Of a stretch of DNA of 64,000 nucleotides, positions 1-10,400 are shown in pieces. The translations under genes and the position numbers were made by a program. The notes below the pieces were generated by a model that worked only from the letters and a program-made list of their open reading frames with translations, made no database searches and was not told the origin of the DNA. The stretch lies in NCBI RefSeq assembly GCF_015070855.1, contig NZ_JADDIX010000099.1:81047-145046 (forward strand). Reading direction: 5' to 3'. Numbering within the stretch: position 1 is the stretch's first letter; each line of letters opens with the position of its first letter. The stretch comes from Pseudomonas lopnurensis. GTDB lineage: Bacteria; Pseudomonadota; Gammaproteobacteria; Pseudomonadales; Pseudomonadaceae.

Positions 1-136
1 CGCTGCAGATGCATGACCGAGCGCGGTCGGTGAGCGGCGAAAACGATGTGCCCAGCCGCGGGCTGAAGGGTATGGAATGGAGGCGGGAGAGCGAAGCCGA
101 CCTGCCGGAGCGGCTTCGTGCTGCGTTTCGGGTTGC

Positions 137-493
137 TTAGTTGCCCCGGTACTCGCAGCCGCTCGTACAGGTTTCATGGATACGGATGCGAGATAGCTCC
201 GGGAGCAGAGGCTTGAGCTCTTTCCAGATCCATTTCGCCAGATTCTCGCTGGTCGGGTTTTCCAGGCCGGGCAGGTCATTCAGATAGTTGTGATCGAGCC
301 GCTCATAGAGAGGCTTGAAAATGGCCTTGATCTCGCCGAAGTCGCGAATCCAGCCGGTGTGAGGATCGATTTCTCCGCTGATGTACAGGGCAACGCGGAA
401 AGAGTGGCCATGCAAGCGTGCGCATTTATGTCCTTCCGGGACATTCGGCAGCCGGTGTGCTGACTCGAAAGTGAATTCTTTGAATATTTCCAC
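137..493 (-). CDS. queD: 6-carboxy-5,6,7,8-tetrahydropterin synthase QueD
   Basis: This enzyme converts dihydroneopterin triphosphate to 6-carboxytetrahydropterin, an early step of queuosine (7-deazaguanine) synthesis in the cytoplasm. The roughly 118-residue protein has the PTPS/QueD hallmarks: FESAHRL near the N-terminus, the zinc ligands of the HGHSF segment, a DFGEIK segment, LDHNYLND, and the C-terminal [13 protein letters not shown] stretch. I chose the GTG start because it gives the usual QueD N-terminus (MEIFKEF). A TTG five codons upstream (position 508) is also open, and neither has a strong ribosome binding site. The gene stands alone here. No preQ1-riboswitch-like structure was recognised upstream. 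Confidence 0.9.
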   Translation of the reverse strand: MEIFKEFTFESAHRLPNVPEGHKCARLHGHSFRVALYISGEIDPHTGWIRDFGEIKAIFKPLYERLDHNYLNDLPGLENPTSENLAKWIWKELKPLLPELSRIRIHETCTSGCEYRGN

Positions 494-845
494 TGAATGG
501 ACTCGCAATTTGGTTTTCTAGAATCAAGGGGTGATTTTACGCTCTTTGCCAGGTCGGTACATCGCGGGAAAGTTTTCCTTTCGATAACCAACTCAGTAGT
601 GTGGCTGCGCAATACAGAGCATTGGTGCATAACGCTAGCGCCCCTGATATGAATGCGAAATGAATGGCAGCTCGGGCCGACGTTCTGACTGTCATCGAAG
701 CGGAATCCATTCATTGCGGGGTCGCCTCCAAAGCCTGCGCATTCTCCCCGAGGATCTATCATCCTGAGCTTTGACACCAAGACGTCCTTGCTGCAGAGTA
801 CGGCGCTTTTCAAAGCGGCTTCGGTCCGTTTACATGGGAGTTCAA
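494..845. other. Intergenic region, divergent queD / antiporter
   Basis: About 350 bases separate queD from the antiporter gene and must hold both promoters. Short open frames on either strand have no recognisable protein character. I see no tRNA, terminator or repeat. The only clear signal is a GGGAG Shine-Dalgarno sequence five bases before the antiporter start. Confidence 0.5.
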
Positions 846-2162
846 ATGAACGCAGTTGTTGCAGCGGTTGGCATCATGCTGATCCTCAGTCTTTGCCGCG
901 TGCACGTCGTTGTCGCGCTTATTGCTGGCGCCATGGCCGGCGGATTGATTGGTGGGCTGGGAGTTGAAGGGAGCCTGGCTGCTTTCAATAAAGGCCTGGG
1001 AGGCGGCGCGACGGTAGCTCTTTCGTACGCGTTGCTGGGGGCATTCGCGGTTGCCATCGGCAAGAGTGGCCTGGCTCATGCTCTGGCGGACAAGGCCCTG
1101 GCCTTGGTCGGCAAGCAAGGGGCTCAGGGTGGCGAAGCGGTGAAGTGGATGATGATTGCTCTATTGCTCGCGGTGGCGATTTCTTCTCAGAACATCCTGC
1201 CAATCCATATTGCCTTCATCCCGCTTCTGGTACCGCCATTGTTATACGTCTTGTCCAGGTTGAAGATCGATCGACGCTTGATCGCCTGCGTACTGGCCTT
1301 CGGACTGATTACGCCCTATATGTTTCTTCCGATAGGGTTCGGCAATATTTTTCTGAATGAAATCCTGTTGGCCAATGTCGCCAAAAGCGGAGTCGATGTC
1401 ACGGGCATCAGCATCACGCATGCCATGTTCATTCCCGCTCTGGGTATGCTTGCCGGGCTGCTGTTCGCCTTCTACAGCTATCGGAAGCCGCGCGAATATG
1501 ATCTGGCTTTGATCGAACAGGTCGAGAGGGTCGATACCGGCTACAGTCCTCTTACCCTGCTGGTCGCCGGGTTGGCAGTGGCCGCCGCGTTCGTGATTCA
1601 GCTATGGCTGGATTCGATGATCATCGGGGCGCTTTCGGGATTTGTGATCTTCTCGGTGTCGGGTGTGGTGCGCTGGCGCGAGGCGGATGATCTCTTCACC
1701 GAAGGGATGAAGATGATGGCCATGATCGGCTTCATCATGATCGCTGCCGCGGGCTTTGCCGAGGTCATGCGCGAAACGGGCGAAGTGAAGATGCTGGTGG
1801 ATGCGTCGGTCCAGTGGATCGGCAACAGCAAGGCCGTCGGCGCATTGCTGATGCTGCTGGTTGGCTTGCTGGTGACCATGGGTATCGGTTCTTCCTTTTC
1901 CACCGTGCCAATCATCGCGGCGATTTTCGTACCGCTCGGCGTGGAACTTGGGTTCAGCCCGTTGGCCATCGTGAGCCTGGTCGGCACTGCAGGTGCCCTG
2001 GGTGATGGCGGTTCCCCTGCGTCGGATTCCACGCTTGGCCCGACCGCCGGCCTGAATGTCGATGGTCAGCACAACCACATCTGGGACACCGTCGTGCCGA
2101 CCTTCTTGCACTACAACCTGCCGTTGCTGGCGTTCGGTTGGCTGGCCGCCATGACCCTTTGA
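846..2162 (+). CDS. Na+/H+ antiporter family membrane protein
   Basis: This is a polytopic inner-membrane protein of 438 residues with about ten to twelve hydrophobic segments. It resembles the predicted Na+/H+ antiporter family (NhaC-like, ion transporter superfamily). Glycine-rich segments such as GGLGVEG near residue 40 and the conserved tail [19 protein letters not shown] near residue 385 are typical of that family. The substrate cannot be read from the sequence. An upstream in-frame extension exists, but ATG 846 has GGGAG five bases before it and begins directly with the first membrane segment. A strong hairpin follows the stop codon. Confidence 0.82.
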   Translation: MNAVVAAVGIMLILSLCRVHVVVALIAGAMAGGLIGGLGVEGSLAAFNKGLGGGATVALSYALLGAFAVAIGKSGLAHALADKALALVGKQGAQGGEAVKWMMIALLLAVAISSQNILPIHIAFIPLLVPPLLYVLSRLKIDRRLIACVLAFGLITPYMFLPIGFGNIFLNEILLANVAKSGVDVTGISITHAMFIPALGMLAGLLFAFYSYRKPREYDLALIEQVERVDTGYSPLTLLVAGLAVAAAFVIQLWLDSMIIGALSGFVIFSVSGVVRWREADDLFTEGMKMMAMIGFIMIAAAGFAEVMRETGEVKMLVDASVQWIGNSKAVGALLMLLVGLLVTMGIGSSFSTVPIIAAIFVPLGVELGFSPLAIVSLVGTAGALGDGGSPASDSTLGPTAGLNVDGQHNHIWDTVVPTFLHYNLPLLAFGWLAAMTL

Positions 2163-2175
2163 GATCGATCACGTC

Positions 2176-2204
2176 GTTATCAGGGCGCGGATCGCCCTGA
2201 TAAC
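2176..2204 (+). terminator. Perfect 12-bp hairpin after antiporter gene
   Basis: The arms at 2176-2187 and 2193-2204 pair perfectly over 12 bp with a 5-base loop, 13 bases after the antiporter stop. No U-tract follows, so this may be an mRNA-stabilising hairpin rather than a classical intrinsic terminator. Confidence 0.5.
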
Positions 2205-2283
2205 GGAACTCCACCTGTTGCTACCCGCACTCGCGCCCCTGATCGTTGACTAAACAGGAGGCAATACAGCGACAGGACGAACG

Positions 2284-3339
2284 ATGGTCAATTCGACGCT
2301 TGAGCAGAAGGTCTTTCTTTCGCTGCTGGTTGTGGTTTCGATCGCCTTCGGTTGGATCCTGCTGCCGTTCTATGGAGCGGTGTTCTGGGCGGTGATACTG
2401 GCCATCATTTTCGCGCCCTTGCAGCGCTATCTCTACAATCGTTTCAGTCAGCGCCGCAATCTCACGGCGTTGTCCACTCTACTGATCTGCTTGTTGGTGG
2501 CGGTTTTGCCGGTGATCCTGATTACCGGAATGCTGGTCCAGGAAGGCACGACGCTCTACAGGCAGATCGAGAGCGGAGAACTGGATATTGGTAGCTGGGT
2601 AACCCGCGCCAGAGAGCTTCTGCCGCAATCGCTGCAGCTGCAGCTCGAGCGTTTCGGCCTGGGTAACGTGGAGGCTATGCGAGAGCGCCTGGCCAACAGT
2701 GCTCTCGAGGGTAGCCAGTACCTTGCTACCAAGGCATTCAGCTTTGGTCAGGGAACCTTTCAGTTCTTCATCAGCTTCTTTGTGATGCTTTACCTGCTGT
2801 TTTTCTTCATACGTGATGGTCGCGAACTGGTTGCCCGCATCAGAAAGGCAATTCCCTTGAGTGATGCGCAAAAGCGGCGGCTGTTCAGCAAGTTCACTCG
2901 TGTGGTACGCGCAACGGTAAAGGGCAATATTGTGGTTGCGGCTACCCAAGGGGCGTTGGGTGGCATCATCTTCGCCATTCTGGGGATTTCCGGGGCATTG
3001 CTCTGGGGTGTTCTGATGGCGTTCCTGTCCCTGCTGCCGGCGGTAGGCGCAGGACTGATCTGGACGCCCGTCGCGATTTATTTCCTGATGACCGGCGCGA
3101 TCTGGCAAGGCGTGATTCTCACGCTCTACGGTGTGCTGGTGATCGGCCTGGTCGATAACGTGCTGCGCCCGATCCTGGTCGGCAAGGACACGAAGATGCC
3201 GGACTACGTGGTCCTGATCTCGACACTCGGCGGGTTGGCATTGTTCGGGTTGAACGGCTTCGTCATCGGTCCGCTGGTCGCGGCGCTGTTCATATCGACC
3301 TGGGGGTTGTTCACTTCGCCCGAAGAACCCGTTGAATAG
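2284..3339 (+). CDS. AI-2E family transporter (PerM/YdiK-like permease)
   Basis: This 351-residue inner-membrane protein has the layout of the AI-2E exporter/PerM family: two N-terminal hydrophobic helices, a soluble stretch (about residues 80-150), then a C-terminal block of several helices including the conserved GLVDNVLRPILVG segment near residue 285 and a GLNGFVIGPL motif. Members export small molecules or act in Na+(Li+)/H+ exchange, so the family name does not prove autoinducer transport. The ATG start has AGGA six bases upstream. An AGGAG further upstream is too distant to use. The gene follows the antiporter in the same direction after 121 bases and a hairpin. Confidence 0.85.
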   Translation: MVNSTLEQKVFLSLLVVVSIAFGWILLPFYGAVFWAVILAIIFAPLQRYLYNRFSQRRNLTALSTLLICLLVAVLPVILITGMLVQEGTTLYRQIESGELDIGSWVTRARELLPQSLQLQLERFGLGNVEAMRERLANSALEGSQYLATKAFSFGQGTFQFFISFFVMLYLLFFFIRDGRELVARIRKAIPLSDAQKRRLFSKFTRVVRATVKGNIVVAATQGALGGIIFAILGISGALLWGVLMAFLSLLPAVGAGLIWTPVAIYFLMTGAIWQGVILTLYGVLVIGLVDNVLRPILVGKDTKMPDYVVLISTLGGLALFGLNGFVIGPLVAALFISTWGLFTSPEEPVE

Positions 3340-3371
3340 AGCCGTGTGGCCGGATCTCCTGATGGTCGAGA

Positions 3372-3434
3372 AGCGAAGCCCAACGCGTCGTGCCAGTGCC
3401 TGTTGGGCTTCGCTGCGCTCAGCGCCAACCTACG
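3372..3434. repeat. Pseudomonas-type intergenic palindromic repeat
   Basis: The 12-mer GCGAAGCCCAAC (3373-3384) and its exact complement GTTGGGCTTCGC (3402-3413) form an imperfect stem, followed by a GCTCAGCGCCAACCTACG tail. The same 12-mer pair and tail words recur at 54191-54300 in this window, so this is a dispersed intergenic repeat family rather than a gene-specific signal. Confidence 0.75.
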
Positions 3435-3516
3435 ATCGCCCGAACATCGGCTGTTGCACGTAAAATCCGCGGCAAATACGTCCAACAAGACCCTGCAACA
3501 ACATATTCCTCCCTTC

Positions 3517-3551
3517 AAAAAAAGAGCCCCGGCGAATGCCAGGGCTCTTTT
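3517..3551 (-). terminator. Intrinsic terminator of aceA
   Basis: Read on the minus strand, an AGAGCCCTGGC/GCCGGGGCTCT hairpin is followed by a run of seven T. It lies 36 bases after the aceA stop codon. An A/T pair run on both sides may let it act in both directions, also closing the upstream convergent gene. Confidence 0.85.
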
Positions 3552-3587
3552 GTAACACCGCAGCCGGTTCAGGCTGGGAACCGTTCC

Positions 3588-5183
3588 TTAGTGGAACTGG
3601 TTCATGGTGTTGTCTTTACCGCTTGCCTTCAGAGCAGCCTCACCAGCGAAGTACTCCTTGTGGTTGTCACCGATGTCGGAGCCAGCCATGTTCTGGTGCT
3701 TGACGCAGGCGATACCCTGGCGCAATTCCTGACGCTGAACGCCCTTGACGTAGGCGAGCATGCCTTCTTCGGCGAAGTAGCCCTTGGCCAGGTTGTCGGT
3801 GGACAGTGCGGCGGTGTGGTAGGTCGGCAGGGTGATCAAGTGGTGGAAGATACCGGCATGAGCCGAACCGTCGCGCTGGAAGGTACGGATCTTTTCGTCG
3901 GCGATCTGAGCCAGTTCGGTTTCGTCGTACTCGACGCTCATCAGCTTGGCGCGGTCGTAGGCGGAAACGTCCTTGCCTTCGGCGACGAACGCATCGAATA
4001 CCTGCTGACGGAAGTTCAGGGTCCAGTTGAAGGACGGGCTGTTGTTGTAGACCAGCTTGGCATTCGGAATGACGTCGCGGATGCGGTCGACCATGGCCTT
4101 GATCTGGCCAACGTGCGGCTTCTCGGTTTCGATCCACAGCAGGTCGGCGCCGTTCTGCAGCGAGGTGATGCAGTCCAGCACGCAACGGTCTTCGCCGGTG
4201 CCCTTGCGGAACTGGAACAGGTTGGACGGCAGGCGCTTGGGACGCAGCAGTTTGCCTTCGCGCTTGATCACGACGTCGCCGTTGCCCAGCTCGGCTTCGG
4301 AGATTTCTTCGCAATCCAGGAAGGAGTTGTACAGGTCGCCCAGGTCGCCCGGCTGCTTGGTCACGGCGATCTGCTTGGTCAGGCCGGCACCCAGGGAGTC
4401 GGTACGCGCGACGATCACGCCGTTGTCGATGCCCAGCTCGAGGAAGGCGTAACGAACGGCAGCGATCTTGGCGAGGAAGTCGGCGTGCGGAACGGTCACT
4501 TTACCATCCTGGTGGCCGCACTGCTTCTCGTCGGACACCTGGTTCTCGATCTGGATGCAGCAGGCGCCAGCTTCGATCATGCGCTTGGCCAGCAGATAGG
4601 TGGCTTCGGGGTTACCGAAGCCGGCGTCGATGTCGGCGATGATCGGGACGATGTGGGTTTCGTAGTTGTCGATCTGGTTCTGGATATCGGCAGCCTTGGC
4701 CTGGTCGCCGGCTTCGCGAGCGGCATCCAGCGCGGTGAACAGCAGGTCCAGTTCGCGGGAATCAGCCTGGCGCAGGAAGGTGTACAGCTCCTCGATCAGA
4801 TCGGAGACGGCAGTCTTCTCGTGCATGGACTGGTCCGGCAGCGGGCCGAACTCGGAGCGCAGTGCAGCGACCATCCAGCCGGACAGGTAGAGGTAGCGCT
4901 TGTTGGTGGTCTTCAGGTGCTTCTTGATGGAGATCAGCTTCTGCTGGCCGATAAAACCGTGCCAGCAGCCCAGGGACTGGGTGTAGACGGATGCGTCGGC
5001 GTCGTACTCGGCCATGTCCTTGCGCATGATGTCGGCGGTGTACTGAGCGATTTCCAGACCGGTCTTGAAGCGGTTCTGGGCGCGCATGCGAGCCACGGAT
5101 TCAGGGTTGATAGCGGCCCAGCTGTTGCCGTATTGCTCTTTCAGGGCGGCAACGGCCTTGATGTCGTCTTGATATGCGGACAT
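3588..5183 (-). CDS. aceA: Isocitrate lyase
   Basis: AceA cleaves isocitrate to glyoxylate and succinate, the first step of the glyoxylate shunt needed for growth on acetate and fatty acids. The 531-residue product is the long isocitrate lyase form typical of Pseudomonas and matches that orthologue almost throughout. The catalytic-loop cysteine lies in KQCGH (KKCGH in the shorter enzymes), and the active-site region QIENQVSDEKQCGH is intact. The C-terminus NTMNQFH also matches. The start (MSAYQDD) is set by length and a GAAGGAT ribosome binding site five bases upstream. A 470-base region precedes it and carries a palindrome near 5.6 kb that may be a carbon-regulator operator. Confidence 0.97.
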   Translation of the reverse strand: MSAYQDDIKAVAALKEQYGNSWAAINPESVARMRAQNRFKTGLEIAQYTADIMRKDMAEYDADASVYTQSLGCWHGFIGQQKLISIKKHLKTTNKRYLYLSGWMVAALRSEFGPLPDQSMHEKTAVSDLIEELYTFLRQADSRELDLLFTALDAAREAGDQAKAADIQNQIDNYETHIVPIIADIDAGFGNPEATYLLAKRMIEAGACCIQIENQVSDEKQCGHQDGKVTVPHADFLAKIAAVRYAFLELGIDNGVIVARTDSLGAGLTKQIAVTKQPGDLGDLYNSFLDCEEISEAELGNGDVVIKREGKLLRPKRLPSNLFQFRKGTGEDRCVLDCITSLQNGADLLWIETEKPHVGQIKAMVDRIRDVIPNAKLVYNNSPSFNWTLNFRQQVFDAFVAEGKDVSAYDRAKLMSVEYDETELAQIADEKIRTFQRDGSAHAGIFHHLITLPTYHTAALSTDNLAKGYFAEEGMLAYVKGVQRQELRQGIACVKHQNMAGSDIGDNHKEYFAGEAALKASGKDNTMNQFH

Positions 5184-5600
5184 GTTCAATCCTTCAAAAA
5201 ATAAGTGTGGTTGAGCACCGACTTTTCCCACCGAAACCTACGTGCTATCGCTGATCAGTGCGGCCAACACGCGGCAGAGCGTCGAAATATCGACTGGGAC
5301 GAGGATTGAACCTGGAGAGGGGGTGGATACGATCGCCGGGCTGGCTCCGGTTGCTGCACCCTCAGCCGGCATGGTTGCCGTGGGGGCGACTCAACAACGA
5401 GAGCAGTCAGTCTGGCTGATGCGCTAATCGCTTCCCCGTCCCTCAGGACGACTCGTTCCAGTCGCAACCTCGTCAGGGCAGTACAGTCACGGAACGGCTC
5501 GGCTGGTTGGCTTGAGCGCGCTCCGGAGACCCTTGCCAGGGCCCCTGGTTAGCGGGAGCGGGGCCATGATGCTCTGCTGGAAAAGTGTCGTCAATGGTTT

Positions 5601-5626
5601 TGTAGTGTTTTTTTCAAGGCACTACA
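5601..5626. promoter_or_regulatory. TGTAGTG-N12-CACTACA palindrome upstream of aceA
   Basis: A perfect 7-bp inverted repeat with a 12-base, T-rich spacer sits about 420 bases upstream of the aceA start and just after the 3' end of the minus-strand gene beginning at 6469. Its half-site resembles the TTGT...ACAA-type sites of RpiR-family sugar-phosphate regulators (HexR, RccR) that control glyoxylate-shunt and pyruvate genes in pseudomonads. The assignment is inference from the motif and gene context. The rest of 5184-5659 shows no gene. Confidence 0.45.
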
Positions 5627-5659
5627 TTTTATTCGGATAACCCGCTGACGGGGCGACCA

Positions 5660-6469
5660 TCACTCCAGGACGTCCACTTTCAAACGGATCGAGACATCCT
5701 GGCTGCCCTGCGTGGAGTAGCGCCGGAGGGTTCCGCTGTGCTGGGAACTGGCGCTTTCATCGATGCCGCCGAGCGAGATCCATTCGCCGACCCTGCCGCT
5801 GACACGGGTGTCGGCACTCTGGATTTCGACGACGCCGGGACGGTTCCGGTCGAGGCGATCGCGGGTGCTGCTGATGGTGATCTGCACGCGGTCGCCGTGT
5901 ACGGTCGCGGTGGCGTAGAAGCCACGCATGACGTCGCGGTATTGGGTCTGCTGGTAGATCTGGCCGTAGCCGTCTGTGCCCTGGGTGATCAGCGGCACGC
6001 TCTGGCCGACCTGGATCAGTGCTGGATAGCCTTCGTTGGCCTGGATCTGCTGGATGCCGCCGTCCCGGCTACTGGTGCTGCGGCGGATGATGCGCACCTG
6101 ATCGCGCCCGCCCGTTTCACCTCGGCCAACGCCGAACTCGACATCGCCGGCGCGTGCCGAGCCGTCAACCCGGTAGCCGCTGCTGCTGCCGCTAGCCGAG
6201 TCCTGGGTATCGACGCTGATCAACAGGCGTTTCGGCTCGGTATCCAGCTGGTCGAGCACCTGGCGCAGCTCGGCGATCAGCGAATCCGGCGCGTTGACGA
6301 TCAACTGGTTGCCGTAGGCGGTCACCCGGCCCTGATCACCGACCACCGACTCGGCCACCGCAAGCACATCCTCGGCCATGCGGTGATTGAGCGATATGAC
6401 TTCCGTGGCGGCATGCAGCGGCAGGCAGACGCCGAGAGTGATGGCCAGCAGCAGGGTACGTGAGGTCAT
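5660..6469 (-). CDS. Exported secretin-N-domain-like protein, function unknown
   Basis: This is a 269-residue protein with a signal peptide (MTSRTLLLAITLGVCLPLHA, then ATEVISL). A short N0/NolW-like fold follows (about residues 20-85: MAEDVLAVAESVVGDQGRV, ending in LDQLDTEPKRLLISVDT). Such domains occur in secretins and other periplasmic ring proteins, but the outer-membrane beta-domain is missing, so this is not a full secretin. The middle is glycine- and serine-rich. A positional counterpart appears to lie beside aceA in P. aeruginosa. The start codon overlaps the stop of the upstream gene (ATGA at 6466-6469), so it is translated as the last gene of a four-gene operon with the PLD-like, GNAT and RoxA genes. 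Confidence 0.78.
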   Translation of the reverse strand: MTSRTLLLAITLGVCLPLHAATEVISLNHRMAEDVLAVAESVVGDQGRVTAYGNQLIVNAPDSLIAELRQVLDQLDTEPKRLLISVDTQDSASGSSSGYRVDGSARAGDVEFGVGRGETGGRDQVRIIRRSTSSRDGGIQQIQANEGYPALIQVGQSVPLITQGTDGYGQIYQQTQYRDVMRGFYATATVHGDRVQITISSTRDRLDRNRPGVVEIQSADTRVSGRVGEWISLGGIDESASSQHSGTLRRYSTQGSQDVSIRLKVDVLE

Positions 6470-7095
6470 AGCAGGAAGCTCCGCAGGTTCGCATCGGACA
6501 GGCCATGATCCCAGGCTTTGTCGAATCGTGCCTGGTGCAGGCGCACACCGGCGAAATCCCGATAGAGGGCGTAGCCGATGTATTGGTCCGCCTGGGGACG
6601 TGAAAGCAGGCCGCAATCGTCGACAATGATGTAGGCGCCGCCTTCTTCGGGATATGCGGGATTCAGCCTGCGGACATGCAGGTTGCTGGTCAGCCGCCGG
6701 GCCAGCTGCAGCAGGCGATGGCCTTCCTTGGTGGCGCGTGCGGGATCGCCCACGAGAATACGCAACTGGTTGCGCGGATGAGCCAGCAGCAGGCGTGTGC
6801 AAGCCTGCTGGATACTGCTGTGGTGATACAGCCAGGGCTCGAGATCCGGAGTGTAGATGCACAGGCTCCGCTTCGCCTGCTGCAGCATGGCGAGCGCATG
6901 CTGGCGAATCGCCGATGGCTCGCTGAAACGCTGCAGTTCGGTGGCTTCGCCGAGCCGGAGCGGGGCCGGCTCCCAGGGGAGGGGCTGCGGAAGATCGCTT
7001 TGCGGATTGTGCACGACAAAACGCCCCGGCGATCGGAAGTCGATGGCCGGGTGTTCGGCGCGTTCGCTTCGTTCGTCCGGGGCGTCATCGTTCAT
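6466..7095 (-). CDS. PLD-like cytoplasmic protein of unknown function
   Basis: This 209-residue protein has no signal peptide or membrane segment. The core SIQQACTRLLLAHPRNQLRILVGDP and AYIIVDDCGLLSRPQADQYIGYALY resembles a phospholipase-D-like (DUF7931-type) fold, but no canonical HxKxxxxD catalytic motif is visible, so enzymatic activity is doubtful. Relatives are often labelled acetyltransferase-associated proteins because they follow a GNAT gene, as here. The start is the ATG at 7095, seven bases beyond the preceding stop and with a TGAGGT ribosome binding site. The stop overlaps the next gene, which indicates translational coupling. Confidence 0.75.
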   Translation of the reverse strand: MNDDAPDERSERAEHPAIDFRSPGRFVVHNPQSDLPQPLPWEPAPLRLGEATELQRFSEPSAIRQHALAMLQQAKRSLCIYTPDLEPWLYHHSSIQQACTRLLLAHPRNQLRILVGDPARATKEGHRLLQLARRLTSNLHVRRLNPAYPEEGGAYIIVDDCGLLSRPQADQYIGYALYRDFAGVRLHQARFDKAWDHGLSDANLRSFLL

Positions 7096-7102
7096 GACGA
7101 CC

Positions 7103-7528
7103 TCAGCGGCTCTGGCGCAGCATGTCGACGTGGGGGATGCCGGCTTCGAGGAATTCGTCGCTGACGACCTTGAAGCCCAGGCGTTCATAGAACGCGGTAG
7201 CGTGAACCTGGGCAGTCAGTTTCTGCTCCTTCAGGTCGCGCTGTTCCGCTTCGGCAATCACGGCGCGCATCAGTGCATCGCCGACGTTCATGCCGCGCCA
7301 GTCGCGCAGCACCGCTACCCGGCCAATCTGGCCGTCGGCCAGCAGCCGCGCGGTGCCGATCGGATAATCGTCTTCCAGGGCGAGGAAATGCACGGCCTCG
7401 GCGTCGTCGGCGTCCCACTCCTGCTCCGGGGGCACGGCCTGCTCGGCGATGAAGACGGCTTCCCGGATGCGTCGCAACTCGGCATTGTCCTCTTGCCAGT
7501 CGGCGATGCGGACCTGAATGTTATTCAT
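7103..7528 (-). CDS. GNAT family N-acetyltransferase
   Basis: A 141-residue single-domain GNAT enzyme, expected to move an acetyl group from acetyl-CoA to an amine. Motif A is seen as IGRVAVLRDWRGMNVGDALM (about residues 66-85), and the C-terminal ATAFYERLGFKVVSDEFLEAGIPHVDM is characteristic of the ElaA/YjcF-like subgroup. The substrate cannot be predicted. The start MNNIQVRIADW overlaps the end of the upstream RoxA gene by eight bases. Longer in-frame starts would lie deep inside that gene and are unlikely. Confidence 0.87.
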   Translation of the reverse strand: MNNIQVRIADWQEDNAELRRIREAVFIAEQAVPPEQEWDADDAEAVHFLALEDDYPIGTARLLADGQIGRVAVLRDWRGMNVGDALMRAVIAEAEQRDLKEQKLTAQVHATAFYERLGFKVVSDEFLEAGIPHVDMLRQSR

Positions 7529-8687
7529 CTGCAAACTCCAGACTTCCTTGTTTGACCAGTTGCCACAGAAGATTACGCCCATCCTCGTCGCTCAGCCATT
7601 GGCCAAGGTTTTCGATGTGCAACGCGTCGGCCGAGCAGATCAGTTTCAGCAACTCCCGCAGATGCGCGGGCAGCAGGCGGCTCTGGCCGCTGGCGAACAA
7701 CAGCAGGCCGATATCCACCTCGCTCCAGGCCAGGCGGGCCGCGGGGTTGCGGACCAGCACGGCGCCGTCTTCGAGGGCGGGAAGGAATTCGCTCTCATCG
7801 AGCTCCGGGCCTTCGACACGATCCGGATAGCGCGGCTCGGTCATGAACTGGCCGAACCAGGTGAGCAGCAGGCGTTCGTCACCCATGTGCTCGGCGAGCA
7901 GCGTCTTCAGGCGGTCCAGCGCATCGCTCTGGATCTGGAAGGGATCGTCGAGCGGCTGCAGATCGGCGTCGCTGTAGCGTTCCTCGTCCGGCAGGAACTG
8001 TGCGAGGAAGTCGGTGAAATGGGTCAGTACCTCGGCCGCGCTCGGCGCGCGGAAGCCGACGGAGTAGGTCATGCAGGCATCCTCGGCGGTGCCGAAGTGG
8101 GCCAGGCGCGGCGGCAGGTAGAGCATGTCGCCCGGCTCCAGAACCCATTCGTCGGTGCCCTGGAAGTCCGCCAGGATGCGCAGTTCGTCGTGCGCGAGCA
8201 TTGGGCTGTCGCTGTCGCACATCTGGCCGATACGCCAGCGCCGCCGTCCATGGGCTTGCAGCAGGAAGACATCGTAGTTGTCGAAATGCGGGCCGACGCC
8301 ACCGCCCGGCGCGGCATAGCTGATCATCACGTCGTCGATGCGCCAGTTGGGCAGGAAGCGGAAGTGCTCGAGCAACTCGGCAACTTCCGGCACCAGCTGA
8401 TCCACGGCCTGCACCAGCAGGGTCCAGTCGCGTTCCGGCAGTTGCTGGTAGGTGTCTTCGGCGAAGGGGCCGCGCCGCAACTCCCAGGGGCTGTCGCCGT
8501 GCTCGACGACCAGGCGGGATTCGACTTCTTCCTCCAGGGAAAGGCCGGCCAGCTCGTCCGGGGAGATCGGGCTCTGGAAATCCGGGATGGCCTGGCGGAT
8601 CAGCAGCGGTTTTTTCTGCCAGTAGTCGCGCAGGAATTCCCGCGCACTGATGCCGCCCAGGATTTGAAGTGGAATATCAGAAGTCAT
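7521..8687 (-). CDS. RoxA/YcfD-type ribosomal protein L16 arginine hydroxylase
   Basis: This is a 388-residue JmjC/cupin 2-oxoglutarate oxygenase. Iron ligands are visible as HFDNYD (about residue 134) and a later histidine in LPPRLAHFGTAE. A winged-helix-like C-terminal region (about 280-388) fits the ROX family that dimerises and hydroxylates an arginine of 50S protein L16. Family membership is clear; the substrate is inferred from E. coli YcfD. The ATG at 8687 gives the common MTSDIPLQ start. It is the first gene of a four-gene overlapping operon, downstream of purB and separated from it by a terminator. Confidence 0.88.
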   Translation of the reverse strand: MTSDIPLQILGGISAREFLRDYWQKKPLLIRQAIPDFQSPISPDELAGLSLEEEVESRLVVEHGDSPWELRRGPFAEDTYQQLPERDWTLLVQAVDQLVPEVAELLEHFRFLPNWRIDDVMISYAAPGGGVGPHFDNYDVFLLQAHGRRRWRIGQMCDSDSPMLAHDELRILADFQGTDEWVLEPGDMLYLPPRLAHFGTAEDACMTYSVGFRAPSAAEVLTHFTDFLAQFLPDEERYSDADLQPLDDPFQIQSDALDRLKTLLAEHMGDERLLLTWFGQFMTEPRYPDRVEGPELDESEFLPALEDGAVLVRNPAARLAWSEVDIGLLLFASGQSRLLPAHLRELLKLICSADALHIENLGQWLSDEDGRNLLWQLVKQGSLEFADE

Positions 8688-8720
8688 GCGTAATACCTTG
8701 CTCCGTATACAGAGCTGCAA

Positions 8721-8746
8721 ATAAAAACGCCCGGCACAGCCGGGCG
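8721..8746 (-). terminator. Intrinsic terminator of purB
   Basis: On the minus strand an 8-bp stem, CGCCCGGC/GCCGGGCG with a 3-base loop, is followed by TTTTTAT. It lies 18 bases after the purB stop and separates purB from the downstream roxA-like operon. Confidence 0.88.
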
Positions 8747-8763
8747 TGCGTACATGAGGTCGA

Positions 8764-10356
<1,593 letters not shown>

Positions 10357-10400
10357 TCATTTCGTCCTGAGGGGCTTTTCCGCCAGGTTTCCGGGTACGC

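Noticed and set aside
280-813. Minus-strand open frame overlapping queD and its upstream gap
   Set aside because: It has no family resemblance, overlaps queD and has no ribosome binding site.
2352-2594. Small open frame inside the AI-2E transporter gene
   Set aside because: It is out of frame with a well-supported membrane protein gene.
3390-5204. Long open frame antisense to aceA (604 codons)
   Set aside because: It is a mirror of a GC-rich coding strand with no recognisable domain; isocitrate lyase on the other strand is certain.
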